Positions 18,375-25,673 of a stretch of DNA of 56,339 nucleotides are shown one piece after another (within the stretch, counting starts at the first letter, position 1; every line of letters starts with the position of its first letter). The stretch is taken from the NCBI RefSeq assembly GCF_002002725.1, contig NZ_MUNW01000056.1, positions 1-56,339 on the forward strand. Reading direction: 5' to 3'. The stretch comes from Sinorhizobium sp. A49. Lineage in GTDB: Bacteria > Pseudomonadota > Alphaproteobacteria > Rhizobiales > Rhizobiaceae. Both the position numbers and the translations under genes were made by a program. The notes under the pieces were generated by a model. The model had not been told where the DNA came from. It was given only the letters and a program-made list of their open reading frames with translations, and ran no database searches.

Positions 18375-18884
18375 TCAGACCCGATTTATTGTGTCGAGGC
18401 GCTCGCTGCAATAGGTGACGGCCTTGCGCACTTCCAGCTCGACGGTGCGCACCGAGACGCCGAATTCTGCGGCGATATCCACATGGCGGCGCTGCTCGAT
18501 CCGCGCTGCGACAAGCATTCTGCGCTGACGATCGGGCAGCTCTTGCATGATCTGCACCAGGCACCGCACTTGGTCCTGGTCCTCAAGCTTCTTGTCCGGA
18601 CCAGGGCTTTCGTCGGGGGCAGACAGGAGAAGATCGATATCGCTGGAGGTCAGCCGCCGCTTTTGGCCGCGGTTGTGATCGACCGCGAGGGTGCGCGCGA
18701 TGCGCATCAGATAGGGTACGGGCGCTGCCAAGGCGGCGGCACCATTGCGGGCGAACTTGATCCAGGCCTCCTGCGCCAGATCCTCCGCATCGGCCTTCGA
18801 CCGTGTCTTGCCGTCGAGATAGCGCTTGATCCGGCGCTCGTTGCTGGAAAACGCCGCTACGAGCTCGTCGTCGTAACTCGCCAT
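18375..18884 (-). CDS. FecI-like ECF RNA polymerase sigma factor
   Basis: A 169-residue ECF sigma factor, probably controlling the siderophore operon downstream. Region 2 covers about residues 10-75 (IKRYLDGKTRSKADAEDLAQEAWIKFAR, PVPYLMRIARTLAVDHNR), with the DAEDLAQEAW motif typical of FecI types. Region 4 spans about 110-165 (LPDRQRRMLVAARIEQRRHVDIAAEFGVSVRTVELEVRKA), a helix-turn-helix for -35 recognition. ATG 18884 follows GAGGG. The region upstream contains an imperfect palindrome CATGTTAACACATG (18970-18983); iron-responsive control by RirA, Irr or Fur is expected from biology, but I cannot assign a box. Confidence 0.92.
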   Translation of the reverse strand: MASYDDELVAAFSSNERRIKRYLDGKTRSKADAEDLAQEAWIKFARNGAAALAAPVPYLMRIARTLAVDHNRGQKRRLTSSDIDLLLSAPDESPGPDKKLEDQDQVRCLVQIMQELPDRQRRMLVAARIEQRRHVDIAAEFGVSVRTVELEVRKAVTYCSERLDTINRV

Positions 18885-19075
18885 CGCCCGCCCTCACCTG
18901 TCTGTCGGCAATCCATTTTTGCCCCAATACCGCTTTGGCAATCGGCTGGCAATAGTGGATTAAAAAACTCATGTTAACACATGGGTGGCGACGGTGCGTG
19001 TTTTGCATGGGGCGTTGCGGGACAACGAGGTCATAAAAAATCATCCATCACGGGCCCGACGGAAACACGAATGGC

Positions 19076-19568
19076 TCATCCGCGAGACATGGCCCTCTCC
19101 AGGACGACAGACAGAAGTACATTCGCCCCAGCGGCAACATGCTGCGCCGACGCGTATTCGCACGGATTGTGGCTGATGCCATCCCGGCAGGGAACAAAGA
19201 TCATGACCGTGGGCATCCGTCGCGCCAGATGAAAGGCGTCGTGGCCCGCTCCAGGCACCATATCGTGGGCGGCGAGGCCCAGGCGTTCGGCACTCGACCT
19301 GACCAGTTTTGCAAGGGGCGGATCGAACCGGACCACGGGCGAGTGCCAGCGAGGCTGAACGTCCAGCCCTAAAGCCGGGTGATTGCATGCCACGCATCAG
19401 TGCATCATGCATGGCGTCCAACTCCGCCTCGTCGGGATACCGCAGGTCGACCGTCATCTCTATGCGGCCCGGCACGACATTGATGGATCCGGGAAGAGCC
19501 CGTACCTGCCCGATGGTGCACCGCGCCTGCGGATCGCGACCACCGATCTCATGGACAAGGTCGATCAT
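19076..19568 (-). pseudogene. Broken M20-family hydrolase (carbamoylase/allantoate amidohydrolase type), 3' part
   Basis: Two minus-strand frames join into the C-terminal half of a zinc hydrolase of the HyuC/AmaB/AllC group. From about 19568 one frame reads CTIGQVRALPGSINVVPGRI and EMTVDLRYPDEAELDAM; the adjacent frame carries on from about 19393 with VRFDPPLAKLVRSSAERLG, MVPGAGHDAFHLARR, MIFVPCRDGISHNP and CEYASAQHVAAGANVLL to the stop at 19076. The GAGHDA and GISHNP..E motifs are family hallmarks. A frameshift lies near 19380-19395, and the N-terminal half with most zinc ligands is missing upstream of 19568. It lies next to a broken aldehyde dehydrogenase transcribed the other way; both may come from one former catabolic cluster. 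Confidence 0.8.
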
Positions 19569-19706
19569 TCGCCTTCCTCCCTGCTTCGCTCAAAACGACA
19601 TCGCCCTTATGCGAGCGGCCTGCCAGTCCCCCGCATGGGGGACTCGATGGCCCGGTCGGGCCGCACGTAGGATGGCTGATCGCACGGAGAACCTCGGGAG
19701 CAGCAG

Positions 19707-20619
19707 ATGGATATGAAGGCGCACATAAACTGGCACGCGATCGCGCGCGCCGTCAGGCCGGAAACGCGGCTGCTGATCGACGGCAAGTTCCGACATGCGG
19801 CAAGCGGTGGCAACCTCGCCTCCGTCAATCCGGCAACCGGCGAACACATCGCCGACATCGCCTGCGGGGGCGCGGACGATGTGGATCTGGCGGCGAATGT
19901 GGCCGCCAAACGTTTCAGGGATGGCGTGTGGTCGAAGATGCCCCTGCGCCGGCGCGTCGATATCCTCACCATGTTTGCCGAACTTCTCGGCGAACATCGC
20001 GAGACGCTTGCCGTGCTGGACACGCTTGAGATGGGAAAGCCCATCTCGGAGATGTGCAGCATCGATGTCCCTGCCAGCATGTTGACCATGAGGTTCATGG
20101 CCGAGGGGCTGGATAAAATCGGCCGCACCTGCCCCGTGACCAACGACGGTGCGCTGCATTACATCCTGCGCCAGCCACTCGGTGTCGTCGGCTGCATTAC
20201 CCCATGGAACTATCCCCTGATGATGGCCGTGTGGAAGGTTGCCCCGGCGCTTGCGGCGGGAAACAGCGTGGTGCTGAAGCCCGCCGAAGACGCGTCCCTG
20301 AGTGCGCTGATGCTCGGACGATTGTTTCTGGAGGCAGGTGGGCCGGACGGCGTCTTCAATGTCGTCCCCGGATTGGGCGCGGTCGCCGGCAAGGCACTGG
20401 CCCTCTCGCACGATGTCGCCAAGATCGCGTTCACCGGGTCGACGGCTGTCGGAAGGCAGATGTATCGTTATGCGGCCGACTCCAATCTCAAGGCGGTCTC
20501 GGCCGAACTTGGCGGGAAATCGCCTCAGATCATCCTTGAGGATGTCCGAAGTCTTCGGCCCCGTCGGCGCCATCATTGCCCATGATGGCCCGGAGCACGC
20601 GGTGGCGCTTGCCAACGAA
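19707..20619 (+). pseudogene. Aldehyde dehydrogenase with internal deletion and lost C-terminus
   Basis: The frame from ATG 19707 (GGAGCAGCAG upstream) encodes a normal NAD(P)-dependent aldehyde dehydrogenase start: LLIDGKFRHAASGGNLASVNPATG, the QPLGVVGCITPWNYPL segment, LKPAEDASL, FTGSTAVG and ELGGKSPQIILEDV with the general-base Glu. At about 20540 the reading jumps frame to EVFGPVGAIIAHD and ALANE, which belong about 110 residues further on. The deleted part holds the catalytic Cys, so the product would be inactive. At about 20619 the similarity ends exactly where a DNA methylase begins on the other strand. The full enzyme would be about 490 residues and resembles the PuuC group. Confidence 0.85.
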
Positions 20620-20906
20620 TGCCCGACAACGCGAAAGCCCGCGCAGCGCCACGCATCCATAAAGGCATCGACCTTGTTCCAGCCGTAGAAGCTCACGGCA
20701 AGGCCGCCGGGTTTGAGGACACGGTACATTTCCGCAAAGGCATGTTTCAGCCAATCGCCGTTCACGTCGTTGGCAATCGTCCGCCCTTGGCGGTCACGGT
20801 AGCGGACAAGATACGGCGGGTCGGTCAGGATGAAATCCACCGCCCCGCCCGGAAGGCGCTGCATCAGGGAGATGCAGTCGCAATAGAGGACGGTGTTGCG
20901 AGCTGG
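20619..20906 (-). pseudogene. Truncated DNA methylase (DPPY motif, N4/N6 type)
   Basis: The minus strand from about 20906 encodes the N-terminal half of a beta-class DNA methyltransferase: NTVLYCDCISLMQRLPGGAV, DFILTDPPYLVRYRDRQGRT with the DPPY catalytic motif, MYRVLKPGGLAVSFYGWNKV and AGFRVVGH. Similarity stops at about 20619, where antisense aldehyde dehydrogenase sequence begins. The SAM-binding FxGxG segment expected downstream is missing, so it should be inactive. I see no good start codon in frame; the open frame continues into the upstream gene. In Rhizobiales such methylases are common on integrative and conjugative elements, which fits the neighbourhood. Confidence 0.8.
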
Positions 20907-20911
20907 ACGCT

Positions 20912-21109
20912 TTACGCGTCGTCCCGTTCGGTTTTCGGCTTGCGAATGGTCAGGCGTCCATTGAGTGGTACGGCGGAAAGCGTGAGGTTGAACGCGTCGC
21001 CATCGCTGTGGGACCAGCCCGCGCCTATTTTTGTCCAGTGGGCTTTGTCGCCCTCGCCTTCCACGACGTATACGGCGTAGTCGGCTTTGCTCTTTTGGGT
21101 CGGTTTCAT
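20912..21109 (-). CDS. Small conserved protein linked to mobile-element methylases
   Basis: A 65-residue protein with GGGAG spaced 8 bp before ATG 21109. It reads as a compact domain: a lysine-rich start (MKPTQKSKAD), YAVYVVEGEGDKAHWTKIG, then GDAFNLTLSAVPLNGRLTIR and a charged tail. I recall this type of short protein beside DNA methylase genes on alphaproteobacterial conjugative elements; no function is known to me. It ends 5 bp before the truncated methylase frame, so the two were probably one transcript. It looks intact. Confidence 0.6.
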   Translation of the reverse strand: MKPTQKSKADYAVYVVEGEGDKAHWTKIGAGWSHSDGDAFNLTLSAVPLNGRLTIRKPKTERDDA

Positions 21110-21387
21110 GTTCGGTTCTCCCGTTGGTTATCCGGCTGCGCCTGTCGCGGCCGGTCGGGGGATTTTTGCGAACGTGTTTGCGAGCCGAAGGCGACCACAG
21201 GCAACGGCAACACGGGAGCGCAGCGAAGGGAGCGGGCAGCCGATTGCCGGCGGCGAAAACCGGGCGCATACCCCGACCGTTCCGGCCGTGTAGCGCAGAC
21301 GGTAACGGGGAGCGACATGAACGTGCCAACAGCAAACGCTGGAGCCTTCATGTTAAGAAGGTGGAGGCATCTTCGGGAGGCCGAAGA

Positions 21388-21789
21388 CTAGGAAGGATAG
21401 GGCACCTTCACCCATGTCGGGGGCTCGCGCTCCGCCCTCCGCTTAATCCGCTCTTTCAATCCCGCAAGAGCCTCGTCTCCGGGAATGGTGGGACCGTCAT
21501 CATTAAGACGCTTATTAATCTCCCGGCGAAACAGTTCTTCATGCAGGTCCGGATAGGCATCCAGTTCCGTGAACACCTGCATGGCAGCAAACACCGCTTC
21601 CGAAGGATCAAGAAACCGCCCCCGTTCCACTTGCGTCAAAACCCACTCGGCAATCGATGGCACAAGGTAGGTTTCCATCCGCAAGCCATGATCTGACGCT
21701 TCGGCTTTCAAGGCCGTCGCTTGCGCTTTCTGGGCGGCACGGTATTCCGGCGGGTAAAGGTCGTCTTGCTGGATTTCTAAATCGCTCAT
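21388..21789 (-). CDS. Third protein of a ParDE-type module, unknown function
   Basis: A 133-residue acidic protein that overlaps the toxin gene by 4 bp (ATGA), so it is translationally coupled. Its middle (MRMETYLVPS, IAEWVLTQVERGRFLDPSEA, VFAAMQVFTELDAYPD) has the length spacing of ParD-like antitoxins, which read W-x2-QV-x-SGRY-x-S-SE. The C-terminal part (HEELFRREINKRLND, LKERIKRRAE) is charged and helical. It may be a second antitoxin or a regulator. I know of no described family that it fits with certainty. Confidence 0.6.
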   Translation of the reverse strand: MSDLEIQQDDLYPPEYRAAQKAQATALKAEASDHGLRMETYLVPSIAEWVLTQVERGRFLDPSEAVFAAMQVFTELDAYPDLHEELFRREINKRLNDDGPTIPGDEALAGLKERIKRRAEREPPTWVKVPYPS

Positions 21790-22103
21790 AGTCGCCCCTC
21801 AAGAACATCAACCGTGATGTCCTGCCCGCCGTAGAATACACCCAACACCAGAACGTGCGCCTCTTCCACCACGAAGGCGATACTCACGCTTCGGCGATAA
21901 CCGATGATCCGAAGGCCGGGAACAAGGCCATCTCTGACGGTTCCCCGCTTGGGGAATGTCGCCAGCTCTGAAATGAACTGGCGGATGCCGCTGATGTAAT
22001 TCCAGGCAACGACCGGCCCGGCTTTTTCGATACTGGCGAGATCGCGGTAAAGCTGGAGCAATTCAGCCTCGGCCCGCTCATGCAGGATGATCTTGTATTT
22101 CAT
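21786..22103 (-). CDS. parE: ParE/RelE-family toxin
   Basis: A 105-residue protein of the ParE/RelE toxin superfamily (PF05016). It opens YKIILHERAEAELLQLYRDL, then a helical hairpin (AGPVVAWNYISGIRQFISEL), followed by beta strands FPKRGTVRDGLVPGLRIIGY and RRSVSIAFVVEEAHVLVLGV with FYGGQD near the end. ParE toxins block DNA gyrase; RelE cleaves mRNA. The R-x-IGYRRSVSI-x-F layout is nearer ParE. It begins 3 bp after the antitoxin stop. The module sits among element debris, where toxin-antitoxin pairs often persist because loss is penalised. Confidence 0.88.
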   Translation of the reverse strand: MKYKIILHERAEAELLQLYRDLASIEKAGPVVAWNYISGIRQFISELATFPKRGTVRDGLVPGLRIIGYRRSVSIAFVVEEAHVLVLGVFYGGQDITVDVLEGRL

Positions 22104-22106
22104 TCC

Positions 22107-22373
22107 CTACTTGGCTTTCGCCAGCTGGGCCTGATGTTCAGCCTCAAGGCGGGCAAAGGCATCATCAAGGGGAACGCCCTTGGAAAGATCTCGCTTCAAT
22201 TCCGCATAGCGCCCCGGAATTTCCTGATTCAGCCACCGCTCACGGGCTTCTTCGTGATCTTCCAATAAGCGCAGTCCAGCGCGGACAACCTCGCTGGCAT
22301 TGTTGTAACGGCCGGATTCCAGCTGCTTCTTGATGAACTTTTCGTAGTGTGCGTTGAGTGCAAAACTCGCCAT
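22107..22373 (-). CDS. parD: ParD-family antitoxin
   Basis: An 88-residue antitoxin. ATG 22373 is preceded by AGGAGG at 9 bp, so the longer frame to 22436 is rejected. The N-terminal ribbon-helix-helix DNA-binding part reads FALNAHYEKFIKKQLESGRY and NNASEVVRAGLRLLEDHEEA, the ParD signature (SGRY-x-NASEVVR-x-GLR-LLE). The C-terminal tail (KRDLSKGVPLDDAFARLEAE) would wrap and neutralise the toxin. It is the first gene of the module and presumably autorepresses it. Confidence 0.9.
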   Translation of the reverse strand: MASFALNAHYEKFIKKQLESGRYNNASEVVRAGLRLLEDHEEARERWLNQEIPGRYAELKRDLSKGVPLDDAFARLEAEHQAQLAKAK

Positions 22374-22507
22374 GATATATAACCTCCTGATAGGTCCATT
22401 ATGGGTCAGGAAGTCAAAATTAACAACTGTTATCAACTATTGATGCTTCTCTTTGTCCTGAATAGAAGCCCGGCCACGGTGAAAACGGAATCAAAGTGAC
22501 CGGACAA

Positions 22508-22643
22508 GAGGGCTAAACCCTCATGAGCGCCCCGCCAAGCGGGCGCTGCGAACCGGCAAGCGGTTCGTGGAGACACCCGTTCGGGTGTCTTTGCGAGGCT
22601 GTGGAGCCTCGTTTCCGTGGAAGGGCGGCGGTGCCGCCGCCCT
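22508..22643. repeat. Array of six back-to-back perfect stem-loops
   Basis: Six unrelated inverted repeats follow each other with 1-11 bp gaps. They are GAGGG/CCCTC (22508-22522), AGCGCCC/GGGCGCT (22526-22547), CGAACCG/CGGTTCG (22549-22567), AGACACCCG/CGGGTGTCT (22571-22590), CGAGGCT/AGCCTCG (22594-22611), and GGGCGGCGG/CCGCCGCCC (22623-22642, two-base loop). All stems are perfect. They cover the 3' end of the integrase remnant and the sequence just beyond it. The role is unknown. Confidence 0.8.
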
Positions 22644-22850
22644 CGGCATCTTCCGTGCCCGGTTGGTCCGCTGCTTGGGCTTGCGGGCGTTGATAACGGA
22701 AGCGTCCAATGTGGTCTTGATATGCGCCGCGTAGAATTTCTCGATCATCTCGACGCTGGTGCGGCAATTTTTGGCAATCGCGTAGACGTCTGCACCTTCC
22801 ATGAGCCGCAGGCATATATAGGTGTGACGTAGTCTGTATGTCAGCGCTCA
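22521..22850 (-). pseudogene. Tyrosine recombinase (phage integrase), C-terminal remnant
   Basis: The minus strand from about 22850 encodes TYRLRHTYICLRLMEGADVY, then AIAKNCRTSVEMIEKFYAAH and IKTTLDASVINARKPK. This is the box II end of a tyrosine recombinase: RHT is the conserved His-bearing motif and the Tyr in EKFYAAHI fits the nucleophile. Everything N-terminal (core-binding domain and the first catalytic Arg/Lys) is missing, cut near 22850 just before the IS66 relic. The tail after INARKPK is low complexity and overlaps the hairpin array. It is not functional but shows that an integrating element was here. Confidence 0.8.
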
Positions 22851-22910
22851 TTTCCATGCGCATTGACGCGTCCCGTTTGACCAGAGTGGCTGTCACCCGT
22901 TCGTCTGGGA

Positions 22911-24024
22911 TCAGGCAGGGGCGGGTTTGGCGAAGTTGTATGGCAGCAGGTCGGTGATGTCGGCATCTGATGCGCGCTGCGGCAATTCGCTGAGGATGTG
23001 GCGTAAGTAGGCCAAGGGCTCGATACCGCAGGCGCGGCAGGTCAGCATGAGGCTGTAGACGACGACACTGGCCGTGGCTCCATCCACGGTGTCGCTGAAT
23101 AGCCAACTCTTTCTACCAGTGGCAAAAATCCTGATATCTCGCTCCAGCAAATTGTTGTCGATCGACATCCTGCCGTCTTCGGTATAGCGCGTCAGGTATT
23201 CCCACTGGCTTAGGGTGTAGGACACGGCATCGCCAAGCTTGGTGTCCGGCAAGACCTTCGGTGCGATGTCGTCGAGCCATGCCTTGAGAGCATTGAGGAT
23301 GGGCACGCTGTGTCGCCGGCGGAAACGGCGAATGCAATCGGCTTGTGTTTCGACGCCTGGAATGGGCCATGCATCCAATATGGGTCGCGCCGTTCAATGT
23401 GCGCCAGGCGGTGTAGCCATCGCTCATCAATATGCCGCGGTAGTCACCGAGGAAGACCTGCGGATAAATCTGGCCGCGGCCGGGTTGATAATCGAGCAGC
23501 ACGATCGGCTCGCCGCTGTCTTCCCCGCTCCTGTATGCCCACATGAAGGATGTGCTGGTGGCTTCCTTGTCCTTTTCCTTCAGGACCTGGACCGTGGTCT
23601 CGTCACCATGGATGAGCGGCTGCGCCCTGAGCCGCAGCTTCAGGGCGTCATAGATTCGGGAGAGATGCCTCTCGCTCGATCCGATCACCCAATGGCTCAG
23701 AGCGCCGCGACTGACGGGAACGCCGGCACGCTCGAAGGCTTGGGCCAAGCGGTAGAGCGGCGTGCCATCGACATATTTGTGGACGAGCGCGAAGGCCAGC
23801 GTCGAGGCCGCTGCGATGCTGCCGGGCAAAGGCTGCACGGGCATCGGCGCGAGGACAACAGGCGTGTTGATACCGGTGCGGTCGCAATGGCGGCAGGCAT
23901 ATTTGAACCGCACATTTTGCAGGACCTTGGCCTTCACCTCGATATGAAGCTGCTCGGAGACAGCCTCACCCATGCGATGCATCTGATGACGACAGCAAGC
24001 GCAGGTCTTCTGGTCGTCGGATAG
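22911..24024 (-). mobile_element. IS66-family transposase (TnpC) relic, frameshifted and deleted
   Basis: The minus strand reads an IS66 TnpC in pieces. Piece one (about 24024-23383): DQKTCACCRHQMHRMGEAV, then YACRHCDRTG, TLAFALVHKYVDGTPLYRLA, PLIHGDETTVQVL, GYTAWRTLNGATHIGCMAHS. Piece two, in another frame (about 23378-22911): HSVPILNALKAWLDD, DGRMSIDNNLLERDIR, GRKSWLFSDTVDGATASVVV and CGIEPLAYLRHIL. Between them a stretch of roughly 50-80 residues and the frame are lost. The N-terminal leucine-zipper part is also missing, as are TnpA and TnpB. No terminal inverted repeats are evident. It interrupts or abuts the integrase remnant. Confidence 0.88.
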
Positions 24025-24110
24025 CCCAACTGACGGATCGTGGCCTTCACGCGTCTGCCAAGCTTGATGTAGAGTTGCACGGCTCTCATGCGGTCTTCGT
24101 ACGATTACAT
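24018..24110 (-). mobile_element. IS3-family OrfA N-terminal fragment with stop at codon 2
   Basis: From ATG 24110 the minus strand reads Met, stop (TAA), then SYEDRMRAVQLYIKLGRRVK and ATIRQLGYP, the start of an OrfA-type helix-turn-helix transposase. The TAA differs by one base from the Lys codon AAA expected there. The fragment ends at about 24018-24025, exactly where IS66 sequence takes over in a different frame. Confidence 0.7.
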
Positions 24111-24205
24111 GAACTATCTCCTGTTAGTCCAAGAATTCGTCCGCACCTCCCACACAGGGGTCAACATTCCATGCCGGATCACATGCTGGAACATTTTGAA
24201 CGCAA

Positions 24206-24238
24206 AAAGGGCTCCGAGTTTCCTCGGAGCCCTTTGAT
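24206..24238 (-). terminator. Strong rho-independent hairpin, possibly of a lost tRNA gene
   Basis: A perfect 13-bp stem, AAAGGGCTCCGAG (24206-24218) with CTCGGAGCCCTTT (24223-24235), has a TTTC loop and T/A runs on both sides. It lies 16 bp from a 15-bp copy of the tRNA-fMet 3' end, the same arrangement as at the intact tRNA gene at 55.9 kb. Confidence 0.75.
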
Positions 24239-24251
24239 AAGTCTCGTAATT

Positions 24252-24266
24252 TTTGGTTGCGGGGGC
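24252..24266 (-). repeat. 15-bp copy of the tRNA-fMet 3' end (possible attachment-site scar)
   Basis: TTTGGTTGCGGGGGC at 24252-24266 is identical to 55895-55909, which is the 3' end of tRNA-fMet with its CCA plus two downstream bases. The sequence beyond 24267 does not fold as the rest of a tRNA. With the hairpin at 24206 it looks like a displaced tRNA 3' end with its terminator. The rest of 24111-24493 has no gene. Confidence 0.5.
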
Positions 24267-24493
24267 CTGACTGCACGGAGACTTGTAAATTCTCCGCCTC
24301 ACGCCGGCGCACCGTGACAGTTCCGCATCCCGCCCAGAAACCGTTCTCGCCAATGCGCTACAGCGGTCGTTATCGCTGGGGTCCTTTTGAGGCAGGCGTA
24401 AAACATTGGGCTGACATCTTCCGCAGACCGTAGCTAATGGAAGCCCCCGCTGCGGCGCAGTGCAACCAAGATGATTCCCGAGAAATGACGCTA

Positions 24494-25576
24494 TCAAACT
24501 TCCCGTCCATCCCTGTCGCCATTCTGGTCTTTTCGTTCGCTCATCATGGCCGGGAACACCGACCACGCCGCCAGGAACAAGGCTGCGATCATCGGACCGA
24601 CGACAAGGCCGTTCGGCCCGAAGGTGGCGATGCCGCCCAAGGTCGAGACAAGGACCAGATAGTCCGGGATCTTGGTCTCCTTGCCGATAAGGACTGGTCG
24701 CAAGAGGTTGTCTACAAGACCAATCACAAGGACCCCGAAGGCAAGCAGAACTGCGCCCTTCCAGATGTCTCCTGACATCAGCAGGTAGATGGCGGTGGGT
24801 CCCCAAACGAGACCCGTGCCCACCATCGGAAGAAGCGCAAGGATGGCCATGACGGCGCCCCAAAGCGCCGGGGCCCGGATATCAAGAACCCAGAAGATCA
24901 GCCCGCCGAGTGTGCCCTGCGCGAGCGCCACGACGATGCCGCCCTTCACGATTGCGTTGATGGTGAGCGCGAACCTCCCGAACAGTGCCTGGCGCAGGCC
25001 ACCGCTGAGCGGCAGTGCGTCACCGATCAGTCGCGCCAACTCGCGTCCGTCGCGCAACAGGAAGAACAGCAGGTACAACATTACGAATGCGCTTAACACG
25101 AGGTGGAAGGTCGACTGCCCGATGTTGATCGCTTGCCCAGCCAGAAACTGTCCGCTCTCCGCAAGCGCGTTCAGCAGCCGCGCGCGAAGCGCATCGGAGT
25201 CGGGCAGCCCGACGCTGTCAATCAGCGCCTTGAGCCAGTCTGGCAGCATTTCGCGAAGCGTCTCGACCTCGATGCCGGGAGCAAACTGGCCCGCCGCTAT
25301 GCTCTTGTAGACGGAGGCCGCCTCGCGAACGACAAAGCTCGCAATCAGCACAAAGGGCAGGATGACCATCACGAGAACGATCACCAAGGTGAACAGAGCT
25401 GCGAGATTGCGCTGGCCTGGGATGTTCTTGAGGATACCGCGGTTCACCGGGGCAAACAGCACCGCGAGCACGGTCGCCCACAGGATCGCGCCGGACAAGG
25501 GCCATAGCATCCACGCAAAGGCCAGCGATACCGCTATGGTCAACCAGATGAAAGTGTTGTCTCGATGCTGCCGCAC
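24494..25576 (-). CDS. AI-2E family transporter (PerM/YdiK-like membrane protein)
   Basis: A 360-residue inner-membrane protein from a GTG at 25576. Hydrophobic segments are grouped as in PF01594: two near the N-terminus (FIWLTIAVSLAFAWMLWPL, AILWATVLAVLFAPV), one around 60-85, a soluble middle (VETLREMLPDWLKALIDSVG), then FVMLYLLFFLLRDGRELARL with the conserved LRDG, and four to five C-terminal helices including ALLPMVGTGLVWGPTAIYLL and GNNLL-like VDNLLRPVLIGKETKIPDYL. Family members export autoinducer-2, other small molecules or ions, and some are sodium/proton antiporters; the substrate cannot be predicted. The gene stands alone, 97 bp downstream of the TetR gene on the same strand. Confidence 0.9.
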   Translation of the reverse strand: MRQHRDNTFIWLTIAVSLAFAWMLWPLSGAILWATVLAVLFAPVNRGILKNIPGQRNLAALFTLVIVLVMVILPFVLIASFVVREAASVYKSIAAGQFAPGIEVETLREMLPDWLKALIDSVGLPDSDALRARLLNALAESGQFLAGQAINIGQSTFHLVLSAFVMLYLLFFLLRDGRELARLIGDALPLSGGLRQALFGRFALTINAIVKGGIVVALAQGTLGGLIFWVLDIRAPALWGAVMAILALLPMVGTGLVWGPTAIYLLMSGDIWKGAVLLAFGVLVIGLVDNLLRPVLIGKETKIPDYLVLVSTLGGIATFGPNGLVVGPMIAALFLAAWSVFPAMMSERKDQNGDRDGREV

Positions 25577-25673
25577 TCTTGGCTCCCGGTTGCGCCTGAC
25601 AAGCCCACGAAAATCGAACTCTCGAGAACCTGCGACATTTCCGCCGTCGCAAAGTGCCGGAACTCTTCCGGTC

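Noticed and set aside
19590-21335. One 581-codon methylase gene on the minus strand
   Set aside because: Only about 95 residues are methylase-like; the rest is antisense aldehyde dehydrogenase and unrelated frames.
24254-24330. A second complete tRNA gene on the minus strand
   Set aside because: Only the 3' 13-15 bases match. A GGAGA/TCTCC hairpin at about 24277-24296 mimics an anticodon arm, but there is no T-arm GTTC and no acceptor 5' strand.
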